From Poriferisodalis sp965208485 (GTDB taxonomy: Bacteria; Actinomycetota; Acidimicrobiia; Acidimicrobiales; Poriferisodalaceae), in NCBI RefSeq assembly GCF_965208485.1, contig NZ_OZ242344.1:2170001-2234000 (forward strand): 64,000 nt of DNA, written 5' to 3'. The notes beneath the pieces were generated by a model. The model had not been told where the DNA came from. It was given only the letters and a program-made list of their open reading frames with translations, and searched no databases. Below are positions 17,901-25,187 of the stretch, in pieces. Each line of letters starts with the position of its first letter. Within the stretch, counting starts at the first letter, position 1. Position numbers and translations under genes: made by a program.

Positions 17901-19306
17901 CGCTCGACCGCGTCGCCGCGAGGGCCGGCCCCGCCCGCATCGCCTCCGTCCGCAGAGTCGCCGCCGCCCGAACCCGAATCCGAACCGCCGCCAGTACCGC
18001 CATCCGAGCCGCCGCCAGTGCCGCCATCCGAGCCGCCGCCAGTGCCCGAACCCGAATCCGAGCCGCCGCCAGTGCCGCCATCCGGACCGCCCGGATTGCT
18101 GCCGCCTGATCCTGAGCCGGTGCCGCCGCCCGAGCCGCCGCCCGGTCCCGAGCCGCCCGAGCCGCCGCCCGGTCCCGAGCCGCCGGTGCCGCCGCCCGGT
18201 CCCGAGCCGCCTGAGCTGTTGTCCGAGCCTGTGGTGCTGTTGCATGTGCGGGAGGTGTCGCGCAACGCGTACAGGGCTGCCTGGTAGGGGCCGCCAACGC
18301 GCTCGGGGCGGCGGCCCAGCGCGTCGAGCTCGCCGACGACCGCGTCGCCGACCGCGCCCCTGCCGACAACGACGACCCGCTTCGGCTCGACGCTGCGCAA
18401 CGCCGAACGGGCGCCGTCGCCGAGGCTGCCGTCCGCGGACGCATACAGCACAACGCTGCTGCCCAGCGCCGCCGCCAGCGCCGCCGCCGCGCCGCTGCCG
18501 GGCGCCGACCACCCCGACGCAACCACCGCAGCCTCGACACAATCAGGCGCGAACCGCCGCGCCGCCAGCGCCGCGGTCTGCGCACGGTCAGCGCCGCCCA
18601 CACGCCTCACCTCAGCACGCGGCCCGGCTGCCTGCCCAGCGTCGCGCGCCGCCTGCTCGGGCACCGCCGCAGCACCGCCGACCACCACCACCTCGCTCGG
18701 GCGCAACTCGCGCAGCAGCACCGCGTTCGCGGCGCCCAGCGACCCCCGGCCCGAATACAGCACAGCATCCGCCCCGCCCGACGCCACCACCGCAGCCGCT
18801 GCGCCCACATCAGCAGGCGACCAGCCGGACACCAGCACCAGCCGAGCACCCCGCCCCGCAGCAGCGCCCAGCACCCGACGAGCCCCCTCGACAGCCGTCT
18901 CCACCCTGGTCGCGCCCGCCACACGCTCCACAACCGCGCCGACACCCAGCGCGGACTCCAGCTCGGCTACGACACCAGCACCCAGCGCCGCCGCCCCGCC
19001 CACCAGCACCACCCCCGCAGGCCGCGCCCCCTCAACCACCGACACCGCACCAGCGCCCAGCGACACCGCCGACTCAGCAACAAGCACCGCGTCCGCCGCG
19101 CCCGCAGCCACCAAGCCCACCGCCACACCCACATCAGCCGACGACCGCTCATTGGCCACCGCCAACCGCACACCGCCGGACCCATCAGCCGAACCAGCAT
19201 CAAACGCACCCGCGCCCCCCGACACCAGCACCGACCCGACCACCGCCACAGCCACCACCGCCGACACCCAAGGAACCCCCCCCCCCCCCCCGAATGGGAC
19301 GACCAC
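14978..19306 (-). CDS. Cell-surface protein: CWB2 repeats, Gly/Ser linker, Fn3 domains and HExxH metallopeptidase-like domain
   Basis: 1442 residues from a GTG at 19306. Residues 10-35 form a signal peptide. Three CWB2 repeats (VRLAVANERSSADVG, RLVLVSGWSPADVG, AAVVASGWSAPGSG) span about 45-350. A GGSGPGGG-type linker spans 355-470. About six Fn3 domains span 470-1060. The next domain has HELAHH at 1155-1160 and a glutamate in GEIYADLLSW at 1200, a possible gluzincin-like zinc site. A last Fn3 domain closes the protein. CWB2 repeats hold proteins to the actinobacterial wall, so this is likely a wall-attached protease or adhesin. A 16-G tract encodes residues 6-10; a length change would shift the frame unless translation begins at one of the GTG codons just after it. 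Confidence 0.88.
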   Translation of the reverse strand: MVVPFGGGGGVPWVSAVVAVAVVGSVLVSGGAGAFDAGSADGSGGVRLAVANERSSADVGVAVGLVAAGAADAVLVAESAVSLGAGAVSVVEGARPAGVVLVGGAAALGAGVVAELESALGVGAVVERVAGATRVETAVEGARRVLGAAAGRGARLVLVSGWSPADVGAAAAVVASGGADAVLYSGRGSLGAANAVLLRELRPSEVVVVGGAAAVPEQAARDAGQAAGPRAEVRRVGGADRAQTAALAARRFAPDCVEAAVVASGWSAPGSGAAAALAAALGSSVVLYASADGSLGDGARSALRSVEPKRVVVVGRGAVGDAVVGELDALGRRPERVGGPYQAALYALRDTSRTCNSTTGSDNSSGGSGPGGGTGGSGPGGGSGGSGPGGGSGGGTGSGSGGSNPGGPDGGTGGGSDSGSGTGGGSDGGTGGGSDGGTGGGSDSGSGGGDSADGGDAGGAGPRGDAVEREPGTPSAPRALSAEAGNTDLVLSWGVPADVGAGEVSGWVLQVRAEDGVWTDETPVRALAADARSFTVHGLENGRGYAVRVAAANEAGAGAWAQVAAVPALRAGAAGEPQGLVVSGSGSLVVRWHASADEGVSPPVAYRVQHKTSEQAWADAADLRTGAAGSAAVWAAERGLGLATLGDVDPSVFHDVRVAAVNDAGTGRWAEARAFGGGDRPGAVRDLALHLGGAGDRVHAVVSWLPPSFSIAPVTGYRVRWSPCAAPFSEVREAVVESASHVIPLEDLLEVLEFNRRQYCVWVYALSAAGEGPFVVLRAAALVPGKPQRVEAVQGSDGVEVSWDAPSGNGGERVTGYTLRWKRADAAEFADGDSAQVAVEAGRTGYLHQIPGTAFAQAGVYEISVRSDAGGILSADSVAEFLVLTVFEESPGAPVLTPGDGRLTVEWAPPAAEIFGTGHYVVQWKDPQDEWGDAQQAAVDKRSTVHTVDGLANGTPRTVRVAVRNALGTGPWSFERTGTPAAAAPGAPRGLELEGRHTRMHVNWQAPSAPARDVAGYRVEFRRGNEEFPAGGGASVAADKTDVIIYGPLRTSVNYLVRVTALDADGDSLGATLAAAEVVSAHDYIEETIVDPRTDEYPWLHDAWHRRPVPVLIEGWESTTGLYYFDFVGDARDILRGASIRFNIFTYRSLGVVTHELAHHYTLDTSVPYGGTARLSTAVGWMYVRQRIRGSENCAVSQGEIYADLLSWVTAEGRDGYFPYLQICGVVSVPPGAQDRSVITAVARQKIPQWFFDTYSSDGTLEGVDLDRFFADAARQSTLRLLLDSSFGGYCSNSEAWAAWRASSHPDDARSAPTYKNPWRDGGCETRWPKDLTATGAAGEIRLAWQPPHWATTPDVNAYVVQWKSADQHYGTARQAVVTDLADLTYTITGLDAGVDYTVRVAAVHVDDPDTVNDSAVFADTAFADDDGHDRIAETTATVPAS
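19276..19291 (-). repeat. Homopolymer G16 tract in the signal-peptide coding region
   Basis: Sixteen C on the plus strand, G on the coding strand, giving five Gly codons plus one base between MVVPF and VPWVSAVV. Such tracts mutate by slippage, so the gene may be switched on and off or its start shifted. It is the same length as the tracts at 37974 and 62321. 19307-19549 upstream contains no gene I can support. Confidence 0.9.
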
Positions 19307-19549
19307 GTCGGGACCCCAAGCCGAAGACGGACCGCGGGGAATCAGAAACGCTCACCTGGAATCCCGCCCCCTGCCCGCGCCGCTCCCGCAGCAATTGGTC
19401 GGCACATTGCGCGCACTCAATTCAACACCAGACTACGGCGTTGACTGATCTGCACGAGCCAACACCAAGCCGCCGCCTGACTCCACAACCCAAGTCCAAC
19501 AACAAGGACCCACGCCAGTCTTCGCCTGCGTCGCCGTGAGCTGCCTGAG

Positions 19550-19945
19550 ATCTCCATCTGGACCAGCGACGCCAAGTGATCGGGAACGAGCAGCGCGGCC
19601 CCCTTGAGGGCGAGGTTCTGCACGGCATGGGTCACGACGCGGTTCGCATCAGCGCCTGCCTCGACCGCTCCCAGCACCAGCGGAGCCAAGCCGCGGTTCA
19701 CAATGATGTGTGCGTCGGAGGGGTCGGCACCGAGGCCACCCAAGCGCTCACGCTGGGCCGCCGGCAGCACAGGCATGGCAGTGCGTACCCGTTCTCCAGT
19801 TGACATCAGGCACAAGCGGCACCAAGTCAGGCTCGGGGAAGTAGCGGTAGTCGTCGGCTTCTTCCAGCCCGGGGCCAGCACGGCGAAGCCCCGCATCATC
19901 ATCGGGCCGCTCAGCGTCGGGACCGCAGGCGGTGATGCACACCGT
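19550..19945 (-). pseudogene. gatB (Asp/Glu-tRNA amidotransferase subunit B) fragment, frameshifted
   Basis: One frame reads EEADDYRYFPEPDLVPL, the hallmark of GatB. After a frameshift near 19810 another frame reads LPAAQRERLGGLG and AVQNLALKGAALLVPDHLASLVQM, the following GatB region. About 130 codons of the middle of the protein remain. A functional gatB must lie elsewhere, so this is a relic of a second or horizontally moved copy. Confidence 0.65.
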
Positions 19946-19962
19946 GGCTCTTTGCCGTGCAC

Positions 19963-20355
19963 CTATTGGGTGAGAATGTGCCGGGCTGCTCGGACGGCGG
20001 TGTCGGTGCGGGTCTGGCCGGTGATGCGTTCGATGTCGGCGTTGTCGGGCGTGGCGGCGGCGACAGCGTCGCGGACCTCGTCGCTGACCGCTGAGCGGCC
20101 GCCGACGATGATCACTGACACCGGCTCGTACTCGTCGATGAGCGCCTCCGCGGCATCGAAAAGCGCCCCCGCCTCGGTGTGGATCACTGCTGCGCTGCCG
20201 CTGGCGGCCGCCAGCGCCGCCGCGACCCCCACGTCAGGCGCAGACCAGCCGTTCGCTATCACGAACGTGACCCTCGCGGCGTCCTCGGCATCGCCGAGCA
20301 CACGCCGCGCCGCCGCCGCGGTCGCGACACGGTCAGCGCCGGACAGGAAGCCCTA
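19963..20355 (-). pseudogene. Fragment of a CWB2-repeat protein
   Basis: The frame reads GFLSGADRVATAAAARRVLG, then TFVIANGWSAPDVGVAAALAA and VSVIIVGGRSAVSDEV, one whole CWB2 repeat and the end of another. An in-frame TAG lies directly upstream and there is no signal peptide. It ends at TAG/TGA near 19963 beside the gatB relic. It is a cut-off piece of a surface-protein gene. Confidence 0.65.
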
Positions 20356-20429
20356 GGCACCGGTGCGCAGTGCGCGGGCGGCTTGGGCCGCTGTGTCGAT
20401 GAGCCAGGCGACTGCAGCGTTTGCGCAGG

Positions 20430-20600
20430 AGGGATCGGCGGGATTGGTGAGCGGCCCCGGCGGCGGCAGCTCGCGGCCGGGCGTTACGCAGGAGTGTCGA
20501 GGGCTGCGTCGGCGCGGCCCCGGCGGAGACTGTCTCCTCTGCGGCCCTGTGAGCCGAGGCAAGGTCAGGCACCGCCAAGCGCCAGATTACCGACGCCCCA
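20430..20600 (-). pseudogene. Internally deleted copy of the NTase-HEPN gene at 23629-24549
   Basis: 20437-20520 matches 23582-23665 (3' end) and 20530-20640 matches 24505-24605 (5' end and leader) at about 90% by eye. The frame starts MAVPDLASAHRAAEETVSAG, as in the intact gene, then jumps to the last codons. About 800 bp of the middle are gone. It shows a former duplication of this toxin-antitoxin-like gene. Confidence 0.65.
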
Positions 20601-20609
20601 AGTTGACAG

Positions 20610-20715
20610 TTCGAACGCCCCGCCGCGCAGTACGCGGGCGGCCTCGGGTTCTTCCAGGGCTCGTCCGGCGGCATCATCGGCCGGCAGGCTCTCTGCCGAG
20701 GCGGCAATGGGCGCT
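20610..20715 (-). pseudogene. Tail of a Phd/YefM-type antitoxin gene
   Basis: The frame reads ADDAAGRALEEPEAARVLRGGAFE, closely matching the C-terminus of the intact antitoxin at 22679 (ADYAAGRALDGLEAARALRTGA). A second tail, AAQAARALRTGA with stop, lies at 20353-20400. Neither has its N-terminal DNA-binding part. Confidence 0.5.
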
Positions 20716-20718
20716 GTC

Positions 20719-21000
20719 TCAGCCGAACTGCTCGTGCGCAGCTTCCGCGCCGATGCCGAGCAGTTCGCCGATCCGATACCACTTCGTGCCGCTTTCCCGG
20801 GTCTCGGCAACGAGCGGTGCAAGACTGCTGAGATCGGTGGTGCCGGTCGCTGTTGCGCGCCGAGCGGCACACAAGAGCCAGTACTCGGCAGAGGGGAGCA
20901 GCGGCGCGTCGCTGGGGTCGAACGCCTCGCACATGTCGGCCAGTTCGTCACTCTTGGCCAATGTCGCCTCAACCGAGTCCGTGCTCGTCACAGAGGTCAC
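20719..21000 (-). CDS. Small helix-turn-helix-like protein, putative antitoxin
   Basis: 93 residues from a GTG at 21000 that overlaps the stop of the upstream gene as GTGA, which decides the start. The C-terminus ESGTKWYRIGELLGIGAEAAHEQFG resembles the short helix-turn-helix found in actinobacterial regulators (WxxIGxxLGxxxxAAHxRF). The rest (SAEYWLLCAARRAT) is helical. The overlap with a small toxin-like gene and the surrounding toxin-antitoxin genes suggest an antitoxin role; this is inferred from context. Confidence 0.6.
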   Translation of the reverse strand: MTSVTSTDSVEATLAKSDELADMCEAFDPSDAPLLPSAEYWLLCAARRATATGTTDLSSLAPLVAETRESGTKWYRIGELLGIGAEAAHEQFG

Positions 21001-21263
21001 CGTCCCGCTCCGGTGTACTTCCGGCGGGCAGTCATCGCATGGAAGACGACGTAGCAATCCACACTTGGATGGTACCGAACACCGACCTCGAGCGGTGAGC
21101 CGTCGCGCTGCGGGCCAATCAGCATGAAGGCATCATCGTCGAGCGCATGGAAGCCGGTTGCATTGCGGCAGGCGTGAAGGATGTCAACCTCCCCGGCCGA
21201 GACTGGCGATCCGCATCCACCGCCCGCTTGATGGCGCCAAGAATCTCGGGCGCCTCCTGACAT
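20997..21263 (-). CDS. Small toxin-like protein (LEVGV...HAM.R.KY family)
   Basis: 88 residues as drawn from the ATG at 21263; the true start is unclear. The core HACRNATGFHALDDDAFMLIG, then SPLEVGVRYH and VVFHAMTARRKY, resembles a family of short actinobacterial proteins of putative toxin function usually encoded with small antitoxins. The N-terminus (SGGARDSWRHQAGG) fits poorly, and a neighbouring frame offers ATG CGG ATC GCC, so a frameshift in the first codons is possible. The partner gene overlaps its stop by 4 bases. Confidence 0.55.
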   Translation of the reverse strand: MSGGARDSWRHQAGGGCGSPVSAGEVDILHACRNATGFHALDDDAFMLIGPQRDGSPLEVGVRYHPSVDCYVVFHAMTARRKYTGAGR

Positions 21264-21368
21264 TGGTCCACCAGATCAGCAGAACACCGCCCCGTCGGCA
21301 GACGAATCAGCTGCGTCGGCGCTGGCTGACAGGCTTGATCACCGGAAGCGGGCAGTACATTCGTCGGT

Positions 21369-21659
21369 GTGGGAAGGCGGGACGATGTAGTCGGTCGGCA
21401 TCGGGCGGCAGTCTTGGAGGCTGCTTCCCGCAACAGGGTTCGAGCGATCGCGCTTGTGGGCTCCGTCGCCCGCGGCGGCGACGATGACGGCAGCGATGTC
21501 GATTTCCTGGTCGACTTCGAACCGGGTGTGACGCTGTTCGATATCGGCGGACTCAAGGCTGATCTTGAAGAACTCCTTGGCCGCGATGTCGACATCGTGC
21601 CGAGATCGTGCCTGCGGGGCCAGTACCGCACGATGCTCGCAGACGCGATCCCGCTGTGA
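21369..21659 (+). CDS. mntA: MntA-like nucleotidyltransferase antitoxin
   Basis: 96 residues, GTG start at 21369. The minimal nucleotidyltransferase motif GSVARGGDDDGSDVDFLVDF gives GSxxRG and the DxD metal pair, with the third Asp in DVDIVP. MntA enzymes add AMP to a tyrosine of the HepT toxin and so neutralise it. Its stop overlaps the hepT start as GTGA, which is the usual arrangement. Confidence 0.88.
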   Translation: MGRRDDVVGRHRAAVLEAASRNRVRAIALVGSVARGGDDDGSDVDFLVDFEPGVTLFDIGGLKADLEELLGRDVDIVPRSCLRGQYRTMLADAIPL

Positions 21660-22009
21660 GTCGCAGCGATTCCGAGCGCCTCGCGGACATTCTCGCCGCG
21701 TGCGGCCGGCTGACGGAGATCGTCGAACTGGGCAGAGCCGAGTTCGACCGCAATTGGCTCGTGGTGAGTGCAGCGAGCTACGAACTCTCCATCGTCGGGG
21801 AGGCCATGGCGAATCTCTCAGACGAATTCTTGGACACTCACTCGACTGTTCCGGCGAGAAGCGCGAAATCGCTGCGCAACTTGCTGATGCACGAGTATTT
21901 CAGAGCCGAGTCCGACATCGTGTGGGACACCATCACCACAGAAATCCCGGTAGTCGTGGAATTGCTGCGTTCGATTTCCGCTGCTGCGGCTGATGGCGGC
22001 TACACCTGA
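21656..22009 (+). CDS. hepT: HepT-like HEPN toxin (DUF86)
   Basis: 117 residues from the GTG at 21656; the longer frame from 21608 is ignored because the GTG overlaps the mntA stop. The HEPN RNase motif Rx4HxY appears as RNLLMHEY, with the conserved helix SYELSIVGEAMANLS before it. The tyrosine of the motif is the residue modified by MntA in studied systems. Intact type VII toxin-antitoxin pair. Confidence 0.88.
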   Translation: MSRSDSERLADILAACGRLTEIVELGRAEFDRNWLVVSAASYELSIVGEAMANLSDEFLDTHSTVPARSAKSLRNLLMHEYFRAESDIVWDTITTEIPVVVELLRSISAAAADGGYT

Positions 22010-22279
22010 CCCGCCCGTCCAGGAGTCCAGACGCGTTGGGGTGGCGGGGTACTCTCGGCAGGCGGCTTCATTCGCGCAGCGGGACCGTCTGCGTCGAACC
22101 GAGGTCCGGCAAGGCCGCGTGCACACTGCCCTCGCAACTGGTCGGCATCGAACTGGGTGCCAGCCTGCTGACATCGAAGATTATCGGGTGCACCGATTCG
22201 GCTGAACCCGGTGCCGACCTGGCCGACATCGGGTTCAGTGCCGCCGACATGCAGAGTGTTTCGCCGAACTCCACGAGGC

Positions 22280-22367
22280 TCTCATCCGCCTCGGCGCGTC
22301 TGCGTTAGTCGAAGTCAGCAAGTCGACAGCTGTGCTTACCTCTCATCCGCCTCGGCGCGTCTGCGTT
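22280..22367. repeat. 27-bp direct repeat, two copies 61 bp apart
   Basis: TCTCATCCGCCTCGGCGCGT and the following CTGCGTT occur at 22280-22306 and 22341-22367. They lie between hepT and relE. The 22010-22407 stretch shows a possible short coding remnant (FAELHEALIRLGASALVEV, plus strand) ending in the first copy, but no gene I can name. Confidence 0.6.
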
Positions 22368-22407
22368 GGGGCTCTGGTGGACTCGGTGTGGGTGTCGCCG
22401 CCAGTGC

Positions 22408-22686
22408 CTACGGCCGGCGATACGCATCACGCCGGTGCGCGATGCGCAACAGAACGACAGTTCTTCTTGGCTCGTCGATCTCGTACAGGATGCGGCAGTC
22501 GCCTCGGCGGGCTGACCAGACTCCCGCAAGTTCCCACCTGAGTGGCTTGCCGACTCGGCGGGGGTTGACGAGCACCGCCTGTTCGATGTGATCGAGACAG
22601 GCGTGAGCGACCGCTGCCGGAAGCCACGACGCGATGTCACGCTGTGCCGGTGGCGTAATGCTGAGTCGCCAGGGTTCGTCAGGCAC
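22408..22686 (-). CDS. relE: RelE/ParE family toxin
   Basis: 92 residues, GTG at 22686 overlapping the antitoxin stop by 8 bases. The sequence PWRLSITPPAQRDIASWLP, then RVGKPLRWELAGVWSARRGDCRILYEID, then VVLLRIAHRRDAYR is the full RelE fold with the basic catalytic residues near the C-terminus. It would cleave mRNA on the ribosome. Coupled translation with the upstream antitoxin is evident. Confidence 0.88.
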   Translation of the reverse strand: MPDEPWRLSITPPAQRDIASWLPAAVAHACLDHIEQAVLVNPRRVGKPLRWELAGVWSARRGDCRILYEIDEPRRTVVLLRIAHRRDAYRRP

Positions 22687-22951
22687 CGGTGCGCAGAGCG
22701 CGGGCCGCTTCGAGTCCGTCCAAGGCTCGTCCGGCGGCGTAATCGGCTCGTGCCTGTTCGATGTCGGCCACGAGTTCGGCGTCGGCCATGATCTCCAGCG
22801 TCTCGACGAGACCGTCGTAGTCGGCCGGTCTGATCAGCAACGCAACCGGCTTGCCGTCCTCGACGATGGTCACCGCAGTCTCGGCTCGCTGCAAGCCGTC
22901 CACGAGATCGGCCAGATTGCCCGATTCAACGTCAACGGTACGAAGCTGCAT
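22679..22951 (-). CDS. relB: Phd/YefM (RelB-like) antitoxin
   Basis: 90 residues, ATG at 22951. The N-terminus LRTVDVESGNLADLVDGLQRAETAVTIVEDGKPVALLI is the Phd/YefM DNA-binding fold, followed by the toxin-binding tail DIEQARADYAAGRALDGLEAARALRTGA. It pairs with the RelE-type gene that overlaps its stop. Copies of its tail survive as relics at 20350-20715. Confidence 0.87.
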   Translation of the reverse strand: MQLRTVDVESGNLADLVDGLQRAETAVTIVEDGKPVALLIRPADYDGLVETLEIMADAELVADIEQARADYAAGRALDGLEAARALRTGA

Positions 22952-22993
22952 GGGGCAATCTTACGTCGCAGTCGCCGGGCAACCGGAAACGAC

Positions 22994-23365
22994 GGCGAAC
23001 TCCACTGGTGGTTGCGAGTGATCGGTCATGATGGCCGGTCTTGGAGTACTGCAACCACCAGTGGAGGTGTCCAGTATGGCAGCGAGGCTGTCACGCGATG
23101 AGCGCGCTGTGATTCGAGGCGCGCACGGGGGCGGGGGTCAGGCCCGAGGAGACAGCGGCGCTGATCGGTCGTGATCCTTCGACGGTGTATCGGGAGCTGG
23201 GCCGCTGCAAGGGCGTCGGCGGGTACAGCGCCGAGGCGGCTCAGCAGCACGCGGACGAGTTGGCGCGCCGTCCCCGCAGTCTCAAGCTCGAGGCTGAGCC
23301 TGCCTTGGCCAGGCAGGTGAGGAGCCGCTTGGCGCGGCACTGGTCGCGAATGCGCCGCCGTCGAT
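22994..23365 (+). mobile_element. Decayed 5' part of an IS30-family element
   Basis: The left end CTCCACTGGTGGTTGCGAGTG matches the IS30 ends at 13.6-14.6 kb. A transposase start (MAARLSRDERAVIRGA) lies at 23076 but soon loses frame; later the frame YRELGRCKGVGGYSAEAAQQ to SLKLEAEPALARQVRSRL resumes. It ends abruptly at about 23365 where an antitoxin relic begins. Non-functional. Confidence 0.7.
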
Positions 23366-23428
23366 CAGCCTGTCGAGTTCTGCGAGCAGCTCCGTAGGCA
23401 CCCGTACGGCGATTTGCCCTGAAAACAC
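23345..23428 (-). pseudogene. Ribbon-helix-helix antitoxin N-terminal fragment
   Basis: From a GTG at 23428 the frame reads VFSGQIAVRVPTELLAELDR then LIDGGAFATS, the DNA-binding strand and first helix of a RHH/CopG antitoxin. It is cut by the IS30 relic after about 28 codons. The rest of 23429-23628 shows no gene. Confidence 0.45.
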
Positions 23429-23628
23429 GGCTGCGTCCTAGATCGGGATGTTTGGCGGGATACACAATGAACATCGAACCGGCAACCAACCCCGAGGCTC
23501 TCCACTCCGCGAATCAGAGCCGACTGGCCGATATCGACGAAATGAGGTCAATCTCGGTGGTGCCGCTGTAGCCGAATGATCGGCGGGGTTGGTGAGCGGC
23601 CCAGGCGACTGCAGCTCGCGGCCGGGGG

Positions 23629-24549
23629 TTACGCAGGAGTGTCGAGCGCTGCGTCGGCGCGGCGGTGGCGGCGGTCAAAGGAGGCGAGCACGTCGTCCGC
23701 GAGGCCGTGCCGGCGGCACTTGTCGGCTGCAAGTCCGGCGATGCGCACCGCCGCCGCAGCGTGGGCAACCAAGACGGCTCCGTCGAACCCGGAGATCGGC
23801 CGGTCTGCCGCGTAGGTGGCGCCTTGCCGCCACAGGTGCAGCTCACCAAGGCTCACATCGCTGCCGGCCGCCGCTGTGAACCCGTCGCGGACATGGCCGG
23901 GCAGGGGCGCCAGCAGCCCGGCAATCGCATGGGTGTGCGCAGGCGTCGTCCCCACGTGGGCGATGTGCAGTGCCTTGGCGGCAGATTCGGCGACCATGTG
24001 AACCTCGCCCATCGCCGCAGCGAAGCGGACTCCTTCGAGCGCAGCCGCTTCGTCAAGGTCGCCGTCGGCGGCGGCATCGACCTCATCGACGCCAGGTCGA
24101 AGGTTCGCAGTGAGCCGCGCCAAGGCATCGGACATGTCCGTGAACCGGTGCTGCAGCTCTCCTGTGGCGTCTGACGGCAACCCGATCTCCTTGTCCCAGT
24201 CGATGCTGGCATGGACGCCGGCGTCGGCCAACTCGATTGCGTAGCCGGCGATGCGCGCTTCCAGCGAACACGGCACCGTGGCACTTCGCCGGGCCCATTC
24301 GGGCGCGTCGGTGACGTACACGTCCACGCGGCATCCCGCCGCGGCGCTCGCTCGGGTCTCCAGGGCGCAGCGTCGCGTAGCCCGCTCGCTGTAGTCGCCG
24401 AGGTCGTCGTAGATCGCTACGAGGTCGATGTCGCTGACCTCGCACGCCTCCCCGCGGGCCAGCGAACCGAACAGCAGCACCGTCCCGACCCCGGCACAGA
24501 CCATCTCCTCGGCGGCCCGTTGAGCCGAGGCAAGGTCGGGCACCGCCAT
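23629..24549 (-). CDS. Fused nucleotidyltransferase-HEPN protein (single-chain type VII toxin-antitoxin-like)
   Basis: 306 residues, ATG at 24549. Residues 20-60 hold GTVLLFGSLARGEACEVSDIDLVAIYDD, a minimal nucleotidyltransferase with GSxxRG and DID, and the third Asp in CRVDVYV. Residues 120-306 are an all-helical HEPN-like domain (MVAESAAKALHIAHVGTTPAHTHAI) without a clear Rx4-6H motif. In MntA-HepT these are two proteins; here they are one chain. It may be a nucleotidyltransferase acting on another target or a self-inactivated pair. A deleted copy lies at 20430-20600. Confidence 0.75.
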   Translation of the reverse strand: MAVPDLASAQRAAEEMVCAGVGTVLLFGSLARGEACEVSDIDLVAIYDDLGDYSERATRRCALETRASAAAGCRVDVYVTDAPEWARRSATVPCSLEARIAGYAIELADAGVHASIDWDKEIGLPSDATGELQHRFTDMSDALARLTANLRPGVDEVDAAADGDLDEAAALEGVRFAAAMGEVHMVAESAAKALHIAHVGTTPAHTHAIAGLLAPLPGHVRDGFTAAAGSDVSLGELHLWRQGATYAADRPISGFDGAVLVAHAAAAVRIAGLAADKCRRHGLADDVLASFDRRHRRADAALDTPA

Positions 24550-24899
24550 GGCGCCAGATTACCGATGCCTCAGGTCGACAGTTCTGCGAACGCCCCGCCG
24601 CGCCTGCGACATCCCTGCACGGGGCAAGTCTCCGCCGCTGTCGGCCGGCTGACCGGTCACGCTGCGTCACGGTACGATGCCGACGTACGCCCCCATCAGC
24701 CTCTCCCCGGTTCGCCGAGTGAAGCGGTTGGGGGCAGACCTCGTCTTGGTGGCTATAGGCGGCAGCCAGGAGTCCGGCTAGGTGACCCGAGGGCTGACGG
24801 CGAGCTGTGCGGCCGCATTTGCCCTGCTTCAGGGTGTGGTGCTGGTGTTGGGCTTCCCCCGGAATCTAGGAGGCATGCTCTCAGTGGAGTAGGGGAGCG

Positions 24900-25187
24900 A
24901 TGCCTGAGACAAGAAGAAGGTTCGATCCGGAGTTCCGCGCTGGCGCGGTGAGGATCGTGATCGAGACCGGCAAGCCGATCGCTGTGGTCGCCCGGGATCT
25001 GGGGATTCATGCGGGGACTTTGGGCAACTAGGTCAAAGCGGAGCGCGAAGCGGCCGGCGAGGGGGCGCTCGACGCTGACGAGCGTGCCGAGCTGGTGCGG
25101 CTGCGGCGCCGCTGCGCTGAGCTGGAGATGGAGCGCGATGTGCTCAAACGATCCGTGGTCCTGTGGGTGAACGAGGCGACAAAGTGA
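24900..25187 (+). pseudogene. IS3 orfA with in-frame TAG
   Basis: The frame MPETRRRFDPEFRAGAVRIV continues through AVVARDLGIHAGTLGN, then TAG at 25029-25031 where a Trp (TGG) is expected, and on to VKAEREAAGEGALDADERAE and LEMERDVLKRS. One base change accounts for the loss. It is the helix-turn-helix/leucine-zipper part of the transposase. Confidence 0.75.

Noticed and set aside
16469..19539. Plus-strand frames of 546 and 431 codons opposite the 1442-residue surface protein
   Set aside because: Low-complexity Pro/Arg/Ala translation of the opposite strand; the minus-strand frame has a signal peptide and domains.
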